This document shows, piece after piece, positions 1 through 8,325 of a DNA stretch of 64,000 nucleotides. Under the pieces are notes generated by a model. It did no database searches and was not told the DNA's origin. It saw nothing but the letters and a program-made list of their open reading frames with translations. Source of the DNA: an uncultured Kordia sp. (lineage in GTDB: Bacteria; Bacteroidota; Bacteroidia; Flavobacteriales; Flavobacteriaceae); assembly GCF_947489565.1 (NCBI RefSeq), contig NZ_CANLEA010000001.1:434001-498000 (forward strand). The letters are read 5' to 3'. The stretch's first letter is position 1, and every line of letters starts with the position of its first letter. Position numbers and translations under genes: made by a program.

Positions 1-142
1 CTTTTTGACCTTTCTTACGAAGAATTTCAATTGCTTTATCGAAGTCACCTTCTGCTTCAACTAATGCTTTTTTGCAGTCCATCATTCCTGCACCGGTAGC
101 TTTTCTTAATTTACCTACTTCTGCGGCTGTAATTTTTGCCAT
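1..142 (-). CDS. tsf: Elongation factor Ts, N-terminal part (cut by window edge)
   Basis: The minus strand from 142 reads [20 protein letters not shown] followed by [21 protein letters not shown], the conserved N-terminal UBA-like module of EF-Ts, the guanine nucleotide exchange factor that recycles EF-Tu during translation. About 47 codons are visible and the frame is open to base 1, so the gene continues outside the window. It lies 107 bases after rpsB on the same strand, the usual rpsB-tsf order. Identification by the [12 protein letters not shown] motif is secure. Confidence 0.97.
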   Translation of the reverse strand, partial: MAKITAAEVGKLRKATGAGMMDCKKALVEAEGDFDKAIEILRKKGQK

Positions 143-249
143 TTTATTGATTGTTTTAATGTTAGTACGTCCATTCAGCATCTTCAAAAACGAGTAGCAA
201 AACTACTTATATCTCTTTGATGAATGAACGTATCAACGTTAAATAATAA

Positions 250-1074
250 TTATTTTGTTTCTTCTTTTGCTGGAGCTTCAGTTGTTTCTGGAGCTGGAGC
301 TGGAGCAGCTGGTTTAGCTTCTGCTTTTGGAGCAGCAGGTGCCGCAGCAGCTTCTTTTTCAGCTTTCTTAGCTTCCTTTTCAGCTTTTCTATCAGATAAT
401 CCTTCGATTACTGCATCTGTAACGTGCGTTAAGATCTTATCGATTGATTTAGAAGCATCATCATTTGCAGGAATTACATAATCAACCTCTCTTGGGTCAG
501 AATTTGTATCAACCATTGCAAAAATTGGAATGTTTAATTTTTGAGCTTCTTTAATCGCGATGTGTTCACGCTTGATGTCAACTACGAACAATGCACCTGG
601 AAGACGTGTCATATCAGAGATAGAACCTAAGTTTTTCTCTAATTTTGCTCTTAAACGATCTACTTGTAAACGTTCTTTCTTAGATAAAGTCATGAACGTT
701 CCATCTTTCTTCATTCTATCAATAGAAGCCATTTTTTTAACGGCTTTTCTGATCGTTACAAAGTTAGTTAACATTCCACCTGGCCATCTTTCAGTGATGT
801 AAGGCATGTTAGCTTTCCCTGCTTTTTCAGCAACGATGTCTTTTGCTTGTTTTTTGGTAGCTACGAAAAGTATTTTTCTACCAGAGGCTGCAATTTTCTT
901 TAAAGCTTCGTTAGCTTCGTCAATTTTAGCAGCAGTCTTGTATAAGTTAATGATGTGGATTCCATTACGCTCCATGTAGATGTACGGCGCCATGTTTGGA
1001 TCCCATTTTCTTGTCAAGTGTCCAAAGTGTACACCTGCATCAAGTAAGTCTTTTACTTCTATGTTATTTGCCAT
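250..1074 (-). CDS. rpsB: 30S ribosomal protein S2
   Basis: This is ribosomal protein S2 of the small subunit, which binds 16S rRNA and helps dock S1. Residues 1-228 match the family throughout (VKDLLDAGVHFGH near 8-19, KWDPNM, ERWPGGMLTNF near 95-105, PREVDYVIPANDDA near 194-207). Residues 229-274 form a low-complexity tail of Ala, Pro, Lys and Glu that many S2 proteins lack; tails of this kind are common in Bacteroidota. It follows rpsI after a 177-base gap and precedes tsf, so it belongs to the ribosomal operon or has its own promoter in that gap. Confidence 0.98.
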   Translation of the reverse strand: MANNIEVKDLLDAGVHFGHLTRKWDPNMAPYIYMERNGIHIINLYKTAAKIDEANEALKKIAASGRKILFVATKKQAKDIVAEKAGKANMPYITERWPGGMLTNFVTIRKAVKKMASIDRMKKDGTFMTLSKKERLQVDRLRAKLEKNLGSISDMTRLPGALFVVDIKREHIAIKEAQKLNIPIFAMVDTNSDPREVDYVIPANDDASKSIDKILTHVTDAVIEGLSDRKAEKEAKKAEKEAAAAPAAPKAEAKPAAPAPAPETTEAPAKEETK

Positions 1075-1251
1075 TTTTGTAAATAGTTTACGTTCCGTTG
1101 AATTAGCAATAGATGAGTAGCAATTGTGTTTGTATAATTGGTCTTATCTATTTAGATGCTAAACTAAATTTCGCAATTGCGAAACAACGACAACATGATT
1201 TTAATTTCAATAATAAATGAACAGTACGTTTTTTTGAAAAACGACCAAAAA

Positions 1252-1638
1252 TTAACGTTTCGAGAATTGGAACTTCTTACGAGCTTTCTTCTGACCAAAT
1301 TTCTTACGTTCAACCATTCTTGGATCTCTTGTTAATAATCCTTCTGGTTTTAAAACTAATCTGTTTTCAGCATCGATCTCACATAATACTCTTGAGATTG
1401 CTAAACGAACAGCTTCAGCTTGTCCAGTAGCTCCACCACCATATACGTTTACGTTTACGTCGTACGTATCAACAGTTTCTGTTAAAGCAAATGGTTGCTT
1501 TACTTTGTACTGTAATGTTGGAGTTGGGAAATACGTTTCAAATGCTTTTTTGTTTACTGTAATGTTTCCAGTTCCTGGAGTTACATAAACACGAGCAACA
1601 GCGGTCTTTCTACGACCAATTTTGTGAATAACTTCCAT
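1252..1638 (-). CDS. rpsI: 30S ribosomal protein S9
   Basis: S9 of the small ribosomal subunit, 128 residues, the normal length. The start ([13 protein letters not shown]) and the basic C-terminus [12 protein letters not shown] are diagnostic; the final arginine is the tail residue that reaches the P-site tRNA in known ribosomes. The ATG lies one base after the rplM stop codon, so the two genes are almost certainly co-transcribed and translationally coupled. Confidence 0.98.
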   Translation of the reverse strand: MEVIHKIGRRKTAVARVYVTPGTGNITVNKKAFETYFPTPTLQYKVKQPFALTETVDTYDVNVNVYGGGATGQAEAVRLAISRVLCEIDAENRLVLKPEGLLTRDPRMVERKKFGQKKARKKFQFSKR

Positions 1639-1639
1639 G

Positions 1640-2095
1640 TTACATTAAATCATTTAAGTTAATAGTAGTTGGCTTTTGAGCTTCTTGTCCGTGCTCTGCT
1701 CCAACATACACTTTTAGGTTACGGAATAAAGCGCTACCTAATTTGTTTTTTGGTAACATTCCTTTCACTGATTTCTCTACTAATTTTGCAGGATCTTTTT
1801 CGAAAAGTTCCGTAGCAGTTAGTGATCTTTGTCCACCTGGATAGCCTGTGTGACGAATATATGTTTTGTCCGTCCACTTGTTTCCAGTTAAGTTGATTTT
1901 TTCTGCATTGATAATAATTACATTATCTCCGCAATCAGCATGTGGTGTAAAGCTAGGCTTGTACTTACCTCTAAGTAATTTTGCTACCTTAGAAGCCATA
2001 CGCCCTAGCGTCTGTCCTTCAGCATCAACTAAAACCCATTGCTTATCTGCAGTAGCTTTGTTGGCTGAAATTGTTTTGTAGCTTAATGTATCCAC
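1640..2095 (-). CDS. rplM: 50S ribosomal protein L13
   Basis: L13 of the large subunit, 151 residues. Conserved segments are visible: [22 protein letters not shown] near 20-41, [21 protein letters not shown], and [13 protein letters not shown]. It is the first gene of the rplM-rpsI(-rpsB-tsf) block and is preceded by a consensus Bacteroidota promoter at 2144-2174. The rplM-rpsI pair is one of the most conserved bacterial gene pairs. Confidence 0.98.
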   Translation of the reverse strand: MDTLSYKTISANKATADKQWVLVDAEGQTLGRMASKVAKLLRGKYKPSFTPHADCGDNVIIINAEKINLTGNKWTDKTYIRHTGYPGGQRSLTATELFEKDPAKLVEKSVKGMLPKNKLGSALFRNLKVYVGAEHGQEAQKPTTINLNDLM

Positions 2096-2143
2096 ACTAA
2101 TTTTTTTATTAATTAAACATTCCTATCTCTTTAAAAGAGTCCG

Positions 2144-2174
2144 CAAAGGTAAGATTAATTCTGTAGATAACAAA
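2144..2174 (-). promoter_or_regulatory. Promoter of the rplM-rpsI ribosomal operon
   Basis: On the minus strand a TTTG (-33 element, 2171-2174) is followed after exactly 19 bases by TACCTTTG (-7 element, 2144-2151). This is the full Bacteroidota sigma-ABfA consensus TTTG-N19-TAnnTTTG. Transcription should start near 2139, giving a leader of about 45 bases before the rplM start at 2095. Confidence 0.8.
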
Positions 2175-2372
2175 TACATTCTGTAGATTCCTTAAAATAG
2201 TTGAATGTATTGGTTTTCATAAGCTTACTTTTTATTTTTTGAATCGTAAATAATTAGTTTTTTGCGCGCAGTTTCTTAAAAAAGATCAATGAAGCGCCTA
2301 ATTACATTTTAAACTGATAAAAAATTACTCAAAAGTTTAATTTTAAAAGTATTTTTGATCAAATTGTAAGCA

Positions 2373-3374
2373 ATGAAATTTTTGCCAAAAATAAAGAAGT
2401 TTTTAATCAATTTCACCATTATTATGGTGTTAAGTTTTTTATTGTTTGAAGTTTTGTATCGCTATTCTGTGATTGACTTTTATAAAGCAGAGACTTCACA
2501 TTTAAATAGTGAGGCAGATTTGGCAAATACTTCCGTAGATTTTTTGGTGTTTGGTGATTCCTTTTCCGCTACAGCGAAAGAGATCAATTATATAGATAAG
2601 TTGCGTGCAAATAATCCAAATACATCGTTTGTGAATGTGAGTGTGCCCGGAATTGGCATCCGACAAGTAAATACTTTTGCGAGTTCAAAGATCAAAAAGC
2701 ACAACCCGAAAGCCATTATGTATCAAATATATGTGGGGAACGATTTGACAGATGTTGATCATTTGTGGAGTTGGGAAAAATTCTCCATCACCCGAAATTT
2801 ATATTGGGCAGTTTCCGATTGTTTTTTGAGTTTATCCTATTTGAATCATAAAGCATCTATGTTTAGTCCACGCGTAAATAGCAGAACCTACACCATGGCA
2901 ACGGATGTTTTTTCGGAAGAATATTACGATCAACGAACGAAGCGCTTTCTAAATTTTGATGCAGGATATTTTAATAATACATTGATGTTGAAAGATCCTT
3001 TTGCTTCACGTTATGATGCTTGGCTTGCAGAAATGCATCATTTTTTAGAAACCATTCCCAAAGATATACCTGTGTATTTGGTGTGGATTCCACATTGTTC
3101 GCAAGTCAATTCCTATTATATGAGCAATTTGAATCGTTTAGGCGCTACGTTTGAAGATGAAGTTGCCATACAACAATCAGAGTATCCGTTTTTTGCAAAA
3201 GCAACAAAGGATTTAAACGCATACACAAATGTGATACAAGTAAATCCTTTGTCGGTGTTTCAAGTCAATGATACGTTTGATCATCGATTGTATTTTGCCA
3301 ACGATCCACATATTAATGATCAAGGAAATGTGGTGTTGAGTGATTTTTTACAGTCGGAGCTTCCTTTGGAATAA
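2373..3374 (+). CDS. Membrane-anchored SGNH hydrolase-like protein
   Basis: A 333-residue protein with one N-terminal membrane segment (about 9-30) and an SGNH/GDSL-type domain. The nucleophile block GDSFS is at 61-65, a GND block follows in YVGNDLTD, and the C-terminal D-x-x-H block is DPHIN at 311-315. Proteins of this shape (AlgX/AlgJ, DltD and related families) move or remove acyl groups on exopolysaccharides or cell-wall polymers outside the cytoplasm. A TATTTTTG element (2350-2357) lies just upstream, without a clear TTTG partner. The gene stands alone between the ribosomal block and dispersed repeats. The fold is well supported; the substrate is unknown. Confidence 0.75.
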   Translation: MKFLPKIKKFLINFTIIMVLSFLLFEVLYRYSVIDFYKAETSHLNSEADLANTSVDFLVFGDSFSATAKEINYIDKLRANNPNTSFVNVSVPGIGIRQVNTFASSKIKKHNPKAIMYQIYVGNDLTDVDHLWSWEKFSITRNLYWAVSDCFLSLSYLNHKASMFSPRVNSRTYTMATDVFSEEYYDQRTKRFLNFDAGYFNNTLMLKDPFASRYDAWLAEMHHFLETIPKDIPVYLVWIPHCSQVNSYYMSNLNRLGATFEDEVAIQQSEYPFFAKATKDLNAYTNVIQVNPLSVFQVNDTFDHRLYFANDPHINDQGNVVLSDFLQSELPLE

Positions 3375-3379
3375 GATTG

Positions 3380-3510
3380 TCACTTCGAGCGCAGTCGAGA
3401 AGTACTTTGAAATTGTAACTATTGAATTATTTCAAAAACTAAACTCATACACTTCATAGTAGATCTCGATACAAAATTCTTTTCAGAATTTCACTCGATC
3501 AGACGTTTAT
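3380..3510. repeat. Composite dispersed repeat after the first SGNH gene
   Basis: This intergenic stretch holds a CACTTCGAGCGCAGTCGAGA core (3381-3400) and, 60 bases on, a second block beginning TCTCGATACA and ending CACTCGATCAGACG (about 3463-3505) with a small AATTCT/AGAATT hairpin inside. The two blocks recur together, rearranged, at 32449-32545, and the first block alone recurs at 19211, 35319, 63584 and 63777. It is a non-coding dispersed palindromic element and carries no gene. Confidence 0.7.
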
Positions 3511-3551
3511 GCTAGTAAATCAGCAATCGTCAATCAAAAATCTGCAATCAA

Positions 3552-4376
3552 CTATTCTCTCTCTTCAGCAGCTTTATCTTGTGCTTCTTTTTTTGCTAGT
3601 AAATTCTTTTGGTAGCGACCTTGTACAATATCTATAATTACTAAGGTAATAATGACAAAATAGAATGTTGTTTTGCTCATTGGCGTTACATGATTTCCGA
3701 ATAATTCTAAATTAGCTAAATGTCCACCTTCCGACAATAACATGATTCCTACAATAAATAAAATGAAGAGTCCGAGTACTTCATACATTTTATTTTTCTG
3801 CAAAAAGTTCGATACTTTATCAGCCATTACAATCATTAACAATCCACCTAATACAATGGCAATGGTCATTAATACTAATTGTGGCATCGGATCCATTTCG
3901 TTCGTCAATGCCATGGCACTTAAAATAGAATCAAAAGAGAAGACTAAATTCATGATGACGATCCAAATAATCACGCTTTTTACAGACTTTTTACTTTCGG
4001 CACCTTCTACTGCAGCGTGCTCTTTCATGAGCATCATGTGCCAAATTTCTTTTACGGCAGTGTAAATAATAAAAACTCCACCAGCCAACACAATCAGACT
4101 ATGTCCATTTACGTCAAATTCAATGAACGAGTTGCTATGTAAGGATAAAAACGGGTTTTGGAAATACTTAATCAATTCTAGCAGTACAAATAGCAATACA
4201 ATACGCAAAACAATTGCCAAACCAACGCCCATTTTTCGAACGTATGATTGTTTGTCTTTTGGCGCTTTTTGCGATTCTAAGGAAATGTATAATAAGTTGT
4301 CAAATCCTAATACAGCTTGCAATAATACAAGCATTAATAAAGTAAAAAGACTATCTAAGGTTAAAAGTTGTTCCAT
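3552..4376 (-). CDS. TerC family integral membrane protein
   Basis: A 274-residue protein with about seven hydrophobic segments. It carries the paired acidic signatures of the TerC/YkoY family: FDNLLYISL near residue 25 and FSFDSILSAMALTNEMDP in the second half. Family members have been linked to manganese export and metal loading of exported proteins, so the likely role is metal-ion transport in the inner membrane. A charged tail (KKEAQDKAAEERE) ends the protein. It starts 14 bases after the SGNH gene at 4391-5590 and may be read through from that operon. Family assignment is firm; substrate is inferred. Confidence 0.88.
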   Translation of the reverse strand: MEQLLTLDSLFTLLMLVLLQAVLGFDNLLYISLESQKAPKDKQSYVRKMGVGLAIVLRIVLLFVLLELIKYFQNPFLSLHSNSFIEFDVNGHSLIVLAGGVFIIYTAVKEIWHMMLMKEHAAVEGAESKKSVKSVIIWIVIMNLVFSFDSILSAMALTNEMDPMPQLVLMTIAIVLGGLLMIVMADKVSNFLQKNKMYEVLGLFILFIVGIMLLSEGGHLANLELFGNHVTPMSKTTFYFVIITLVIIDIVQGRYQKNLLAKKEAQDKAAEERE

Positions 4377-4390
4377 GTTTCTTTATATAA

Positions 4391-5590
4391 TTATTGATTG
4401 GTTTTTGTTAGTTGTTCGGTTTCAGATATTGTTACAGTATCTTTTACTTTTGGCATTAATAAAGGTTGAATATGTGTAAATATTCTGTCGGCCACCAATT
4501 GATTTCCTTTTTCGCCTGTATGACAAAAATCGAAATACATAGTACGATCTGTATGGTCAAAAGCATCGCTAACATCAACAAATGTTGAATCGTTGATCAT
4601 TAAGGAATCTTTGCGAACATTCTCATACGCCAAGGTATATAAGTTTTCGTAATACTGTTGCATCTTAAAATATTCTTTCTCCGTTTCTGATAAATTCTTC
4701 TTAGAATAAATATTAGGTTGCATAAAATTGAAGACTTTAAAACCATATGCGTCTTCTAAACTTTTAGAAATTTCTACCAAACCAATATAATTTTCTGCAA
4801 TGTCTGTGGCCAAAGCATCCGATCGTGAACTTAATTGTGCATACGTAGAACCTGAAAATATTTTGCGTTGCATGGTGGTCATAAATCGATACAAATTACT
4901 CGAATTTATCATCAGTTTAACGCGTTTTTTATAACTATGTGCCAATTTGAATTCTCGCCTTCTATTATAAGCATTTGTCGGTTCGCCAGCAGCATTGTTT
5001 TGGTGTCCAGAAATAACTTCGTTGACTCCATCGTAGAAAATGACAATATCTGGAATGTTATTTTTTATAAGTTCTCGCTGTAGCTGAATGTTCTCAGTGG
5101 CACGTGTATATCCGTGACAACCAAAATTGGTTACTTCCACATTTTGATCAGGGAAGTTTTTATGAATTAATTGTGACAATTCAGAAGGAATAGTATGTTG
5201 GTCACGTGCGCCCGAACTGTACATGGTAGAACCGCCAAAGCAAAATATTTTGATCGCTGTTGCAGAATCTTTCAAACTTGGATTTGCAGTTTTACGAAGT
5301 CCGTTTTTGTAAATGGTATTGTATTTTCCATTCATTGGCTTAAAACGATAATGCAAATATGGTTCCCACATCATGTCTTGTTCTCGCAATTCTCGGTGAA
5401 TGATTTTTATGTCTTCATCAGTCAAACCAGAACCTTCATACATTCCTGAAGCAATAATACGTTCTGTATTTCCATCAACGCCACTTTGATCGTAATAATT
5501 ATAAAAAATGCCTAATACAATTTCTAATAAAAAGAAAGTGATTAGCACATTTCTAAAGATGACGAAGGTAAATTTGAGTTTCTTTTTCAC
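4391..5590 (-). CDS. Membrane-anchored SGNH/GDSL hydrolase family protein
   Basis: 399 residues with an N-terminal membrane anchor (about 8-30) and an extracytoplasmic SGNH domain. The nucleophile block is FGGST (S121), a YDGVNE block supplies the oxyanion Asn, and DFCHTGEKGN near 354-363 supplies the catalytic Asp and His. The second SGNH-like gene of the window, it lies 10 bases downstream of two acyltransferase-3 genes. That pairing is typical of O-acylation modules, in which a membrane acyltransferase passes an acyl group to a periplasmic SGNH partner. The C-terminal 35 residues are polar and poorly conserved in appearance. Polymer target unknown. Confidence 0.8.
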   Translation of the reverse strand: MKKKLKFTFVIFRNVLITFFLLEIVLGIFYNYYDQSGVDGNTERIIASGMYEGSGLTDEDIKIIHRELREQDMMWEPYLHYRFKPMNGKYNTIYKNGLRKTANPSLKDSATAIKIFCFGGSTMYSSGARDQHTIPSELSQLIHKNFPDQNVEVTNFGCHGYTRATENIQLQRELIKNNIPDIVIFYDGVNEVISGHQNNAAGEPTNAYNRRREFKLAHSYKKRVKLMINSSNLYRFMTTMQRKIFSGSTYAQLSSRSDALATDIAENYIGLVEISKSLEDAYGFKVFNFMQPNIYSKKNLSETEKEYFKMQQYYENLYTLAYENVRKDSLMINDSTFVDVSDAFDHTDRTMYFDFCHTGEKGNQLVADRIFTHIQPLLMPKVKDTVTISETEQLTKTNQ

Positions 5591-5600
5591 AAAAAATGAT

Positions 5601-6566
5601 TTATAAAACGTATTTCAGTTTTTTATTGAGTTGTATTAAAAAATAACTAGCAACAATAGATAGTATAATTGCTACCAAAGTTAAGGATATGGACTCTAAA
5701 GTAACAAAATATCTAATAATAAAAACGATTAATGGATGTACCAAATAGATGGCAATAGAATAGGATGATAATAACTTACTATCTAACCTAGCATTTACAG
5801 TAAATGAAAATGTAGATAGTAATAATACTGGAGCTGCTATAAAACAGGAAAGACATATAATACTCAACGAACGATCTATGTTATAATAATAATTAAACAA
5901 ACTCTCTACGGTAAGCAATACAACGCTAAGTATCAGTAATCCGATGATGTGTCTTCTTTTTAGCTGTTTGTGGAAATTAGAACGTCGAATGATATATCCA
6001 AGGGCTAAAAATGGCAAATCAAATAATAAAAAATTGCGGTGCGTAGGTGTAAAGTTTACCAATTTGACAAGCAGTTCTGGTTCTGTAACGAGTTTTAAAT
6101 CACCTAATATTTGAATAAAATATCCTATACTGTACAGTATGATGGAACCTATGAGTAAGGTTTTGTTAGAAAGTTTTCGAATGGAGTACAATAGCAATCC
6201 GCCTACTAAAAATGAGGCAACATACCATAAATGATTGAAACCAATAACAATATTTAATAACAGCTTTTTGGGACTATTGTAGTTAGGAAAAACCCAAAAG
6301 TAGCTAAAAATTAGCATCCATATCACATACAAAATGGCAATGCGTTTGGCCCAAAATTTAATACGTCCATTCTTAAATATAGTGTATAAAAAGAATCCGT
6401 TGACACAGAAAAAAAATGGAATTACAGGTCGAAAGATGCCTTTAAAAAAAAGATAATTTACAAATTCATTGTGATCATATAAAAAATTGCAATGAAAGGC
6501 AACAACCAGCAACGAAGCTATAATTTTTAAAATGTCTATTAATATATTTCGAGGGGAAACTTGCAA
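5601..6566 (-). CDS. Acyltransferase family 3 membrane protein
   Basis: 321 residues, about ten membrane segments, matching acyltransferase family 3 (OafA/NodX/WecH-like). The first segment carries the signature R6-x4-D11-x2-K14 with H25 in VVAFHCNF, the conserved His needed for acyl transfer. Near the C-terminus SYSIAIYLVHPL is also typical. Such proteins O-acylate sugars or lipids using cytosolic acyl-CoA. It is a close paralogue of the gene at 6689-7651 (same length and motifs), which points to tandem duplication. It lies just upstream of an SGNH gene. Confidence 0.88.
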   Translation of the reverse strand: MQVSPRNILIDILKIIASLLVVAFHCNFLYDHNEFVNYLFFKGIFRPVIPFFFCVNGFFLYTIFKNGRIKFWAKRIAILYVIWMLIFSYFWVFPNYNSPKKLLLNIVIGFNHLWYVASFLVGGLLLYSIRKLSNKTLLIGSIILYSIGYFIQILGDLKLVTEPELLVKLVNFTPTHRNFLLFDLPFLALGYIIRRSNFHKQLKRRHIIGLLILSVVLLTVESLFNYYYNIDRSLSIICLSCFIAAPVLLLSTFSFTVNARLDSKLLSSYSIAIYLVHPLIVFIIRYFVTLESISLTLVAIILSIVASYFLIQLNKKLKYVL

Positions 6567-6688
6567 TACAGTATTAACTTTTTAAAGCTTAAATATATAC
6601 TTTTTCTCATTAATACTATTTTTCAAAAAAATCACAAGAAAATTTTAGTGTTCATCTGATTCCTATTATACCATAACTTCGTAATGAT

Positions 6689-7651
6689 TTACAGAATATA
6701 TTTGATTTTTTTATTAAGTAAAATTAAGAGATAACTCAAAATTCCAGACAATAAAACAGTTACAAGTGTTAGGGTAATCGAATCTAAGTTGAAAAATTGA
6801 TAAATCAATACCAAAACGAGCGGATGCACCAAATAAAGTGCAATAGAATAGGATGATAGGAGTTTGCTGTTGAAATTTGAATTGACTTTAAAAGAAAAAG
6901 CTGTAATCAATAATATGGGACCTAAACCTAAAAAGGAAATGCTCATATTAAAAATTGCTCCTGGATTGATATAGTAGTTTGTCAAACTTTCTGTAATCAG
7001 CAATAAAATACTAAACACTAAAAGAATGCTTACCTGCGTTTTTTTTAGTTTTAAATGAAAATTGGAACGTCGCATCACATAGCCAATACTTAAAAACGGC
7101 AACGCAAAGAACAAAAAATTGCGGTGTATAGGCTGAAAATCAAGGATTTTGACGATAACAGCAGGTTCTGTAAATACATTAAAATTACTGAGTATTTGAA
7201 TTGTATATCCCGTGAGATAGAGCAGAAGTGCCAGTACTATTAATACGGTATTTGAGAGTTTTCTGAGTTGATATAAAAGTATTCCACCCAAAAAAAGTGC
7301 CGCTAAATACCATAAATGTGTAAATCCGAAAAGTGCTGTTGGAATAATTTTCAGTGGTTCTTCATACACAGGAAGAATCCAAAAATAGCTGAAAATCAGC
7401 ATCCAAATCAAATACAAAAGGCCAACACGTTTTACCCAAAATTTCATACGATCATTCTGGAAAACAGTATACAAAAAGAAACCATTTATTGTAAAAAAGA
7501 ACGGAATTGGGATGCGAAATATGCCGTTACTCGTGACATGATGTCCAACCTTTGTGTATTCGAATAAAAATTTGCAATGCACACAAATGATGAGTATCGC
7601 TGCGATGACTTTTAATATATCCAGCAATATGTTTCGTGAAGTGGTTTGCAA
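6689..7651 (-). CDS. Acyltransferase family 3 membrane protein, tandem paralogue
   Basis: 320 residues with the same layout as the next gene downstream: R6, D11, K14 and H25 (ICVHCKF) in the first membrane segment, PFFFTINGFFLYTVF, a HRNFLFFALPFLSIGY segment and SYSIALYLVHPL near the end. By eye the two paralogues are roughly half identical, so duplication is not recent and they may use different acyl donors or acceptors. It starts five bases after the methyltransferase stop, but a gap of about 120 bases separates it from its twin. Confidence 0.88.
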   Translation of the reverse strand: MQTTSRNILLDILKVIAAILIICVHCKFLFEYTKVGHHVTSNGIFRIPIPFFFTINGFFLYTVFQNDRMKFWVKRVGLLYLIWMLIFSYFWILPVYEEPLKIIPTALFGFTHLWYLAALFLGGILLYQLRKLSNTVLIVLALLLYLTGYTIQILSNFNVFTEPAVIVKILDFQPIHRNFLFFALPFLSIGYVMRRSNFHLKLKKTQVSILLVFSILLLITESLTNYYINPGAIFNMSISFLGLGPILLITAFSFKVNSNFNSKLLSSYSIALYLVHPLVLVLIYQFFNLDSITLTLVTVLLSGILSYLLILLNKKIKYIL

Positions 7652-7656
7652 ATCGG

Positions 7657-8313
7657 TTATAATTTTTGAATTCTAAAGATATAGTTTTTCTCTTTGACTA
7701 CACTTTTTTCTAAAATCAATTCAAAGGAAAGTCCATTTTTAGTCGCTAATTGTTTGATGTGATCAATTTCACAATCTTCCGATAGAATCATCCATGTATT
7801 TGGCGCAAGATGATTGGGCAACTGTGCGAAGAGTTTTTCGAAATACTCAAAATTTTCTCCACAAAACCAAGCAAGTTCTTTATCATTCTGTGGTGCTTTT
7901 GGATAATATGGCGGATTGATAATAATATAGTCAAACTGCTGATCGGACAAATTTTCAAACAAATCCGAATAGAGAACATTCAGTGAAATTTCATTCTTAA
8001 CAGAAGCATCTTTCAGTTCTTTTATCGCAATTTGATTGATGTCGGAAGCCGTTACATTGGCACCTTTAGAAGCCGCAAAAAGCGAGATGATTCCAGAGCC
8101 ACAACCGAGTTCTAAAAAGTTTGTATCAGTAAGATTTAGTGGTTTGATATATTCCAATAAAATCTTTGTACTTATCGTAAAATGTGGTGGAAATACTTCG
8201 GCACTAATTTTCACAGTAATACCTTCGTAAGTATACTTTCGTTTTTTTAAGGTGTACTTATCAAAGAAAAATTTCGCAATAGGAAATAGGTGTTTTTTGA
8301 GTTTTTTAACCAT
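7657..8313 (-). CDS. HemK/PrmC-like class I SAM-dependent methyltransferase
   Basis: 218 residues with a Rossmann methyltransferase core. Motif I is FLELGCGSG (near 82-90), the acidic end of strand 2 is ASDIN, and motif IV is IINPPYYP. NPPY marks enzymes that methylate planar nitrogens of nucleic-acid bases or glutamine (HemK/PrmC, TrmN6 and similar). It is short for PrmC and lacks an N-terminal binding domain. It lies 12 bases after a B12-type radical SAM gene and five before an acyltransferase, so it probably belongs to that biosynthetic operon. Substrate not determinable. Confidence 0.78.
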   Translation of the reverse strand: MVKKLKKHLFPIAKFFFDKYTLKKRKYTYEGITVKISAEVFPPHFTISTKILLEYIKPLNLTDTNFLELGCGSGIISLFAASKGANVTASDINQIAIKELKDASVKNEISLNVLYSDLFENLSDQQFDYIIINPPYYPKAPQNDKELAWFCGENFEYFEKLFAQLPNHLAPNTWMILSEDCEIDHIKQLATKNGLSFELILEKSVVKEKNYIFRIQKL

Positions 8314-8325
8314 ATTTCAGCAAGA

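Noticed and set aside
224-481. Plus-strand Ala/Ser-rich frame opposite rpsB
   Set aside because: It is the reverse of the rpsB low-complexity tail; S2 is clearly the real gene.
4123-4479. Plus-strand frame spanning TerC and SGNH gene ends
   Set aside because: It is antisense to two well-supported genes and has no family features.
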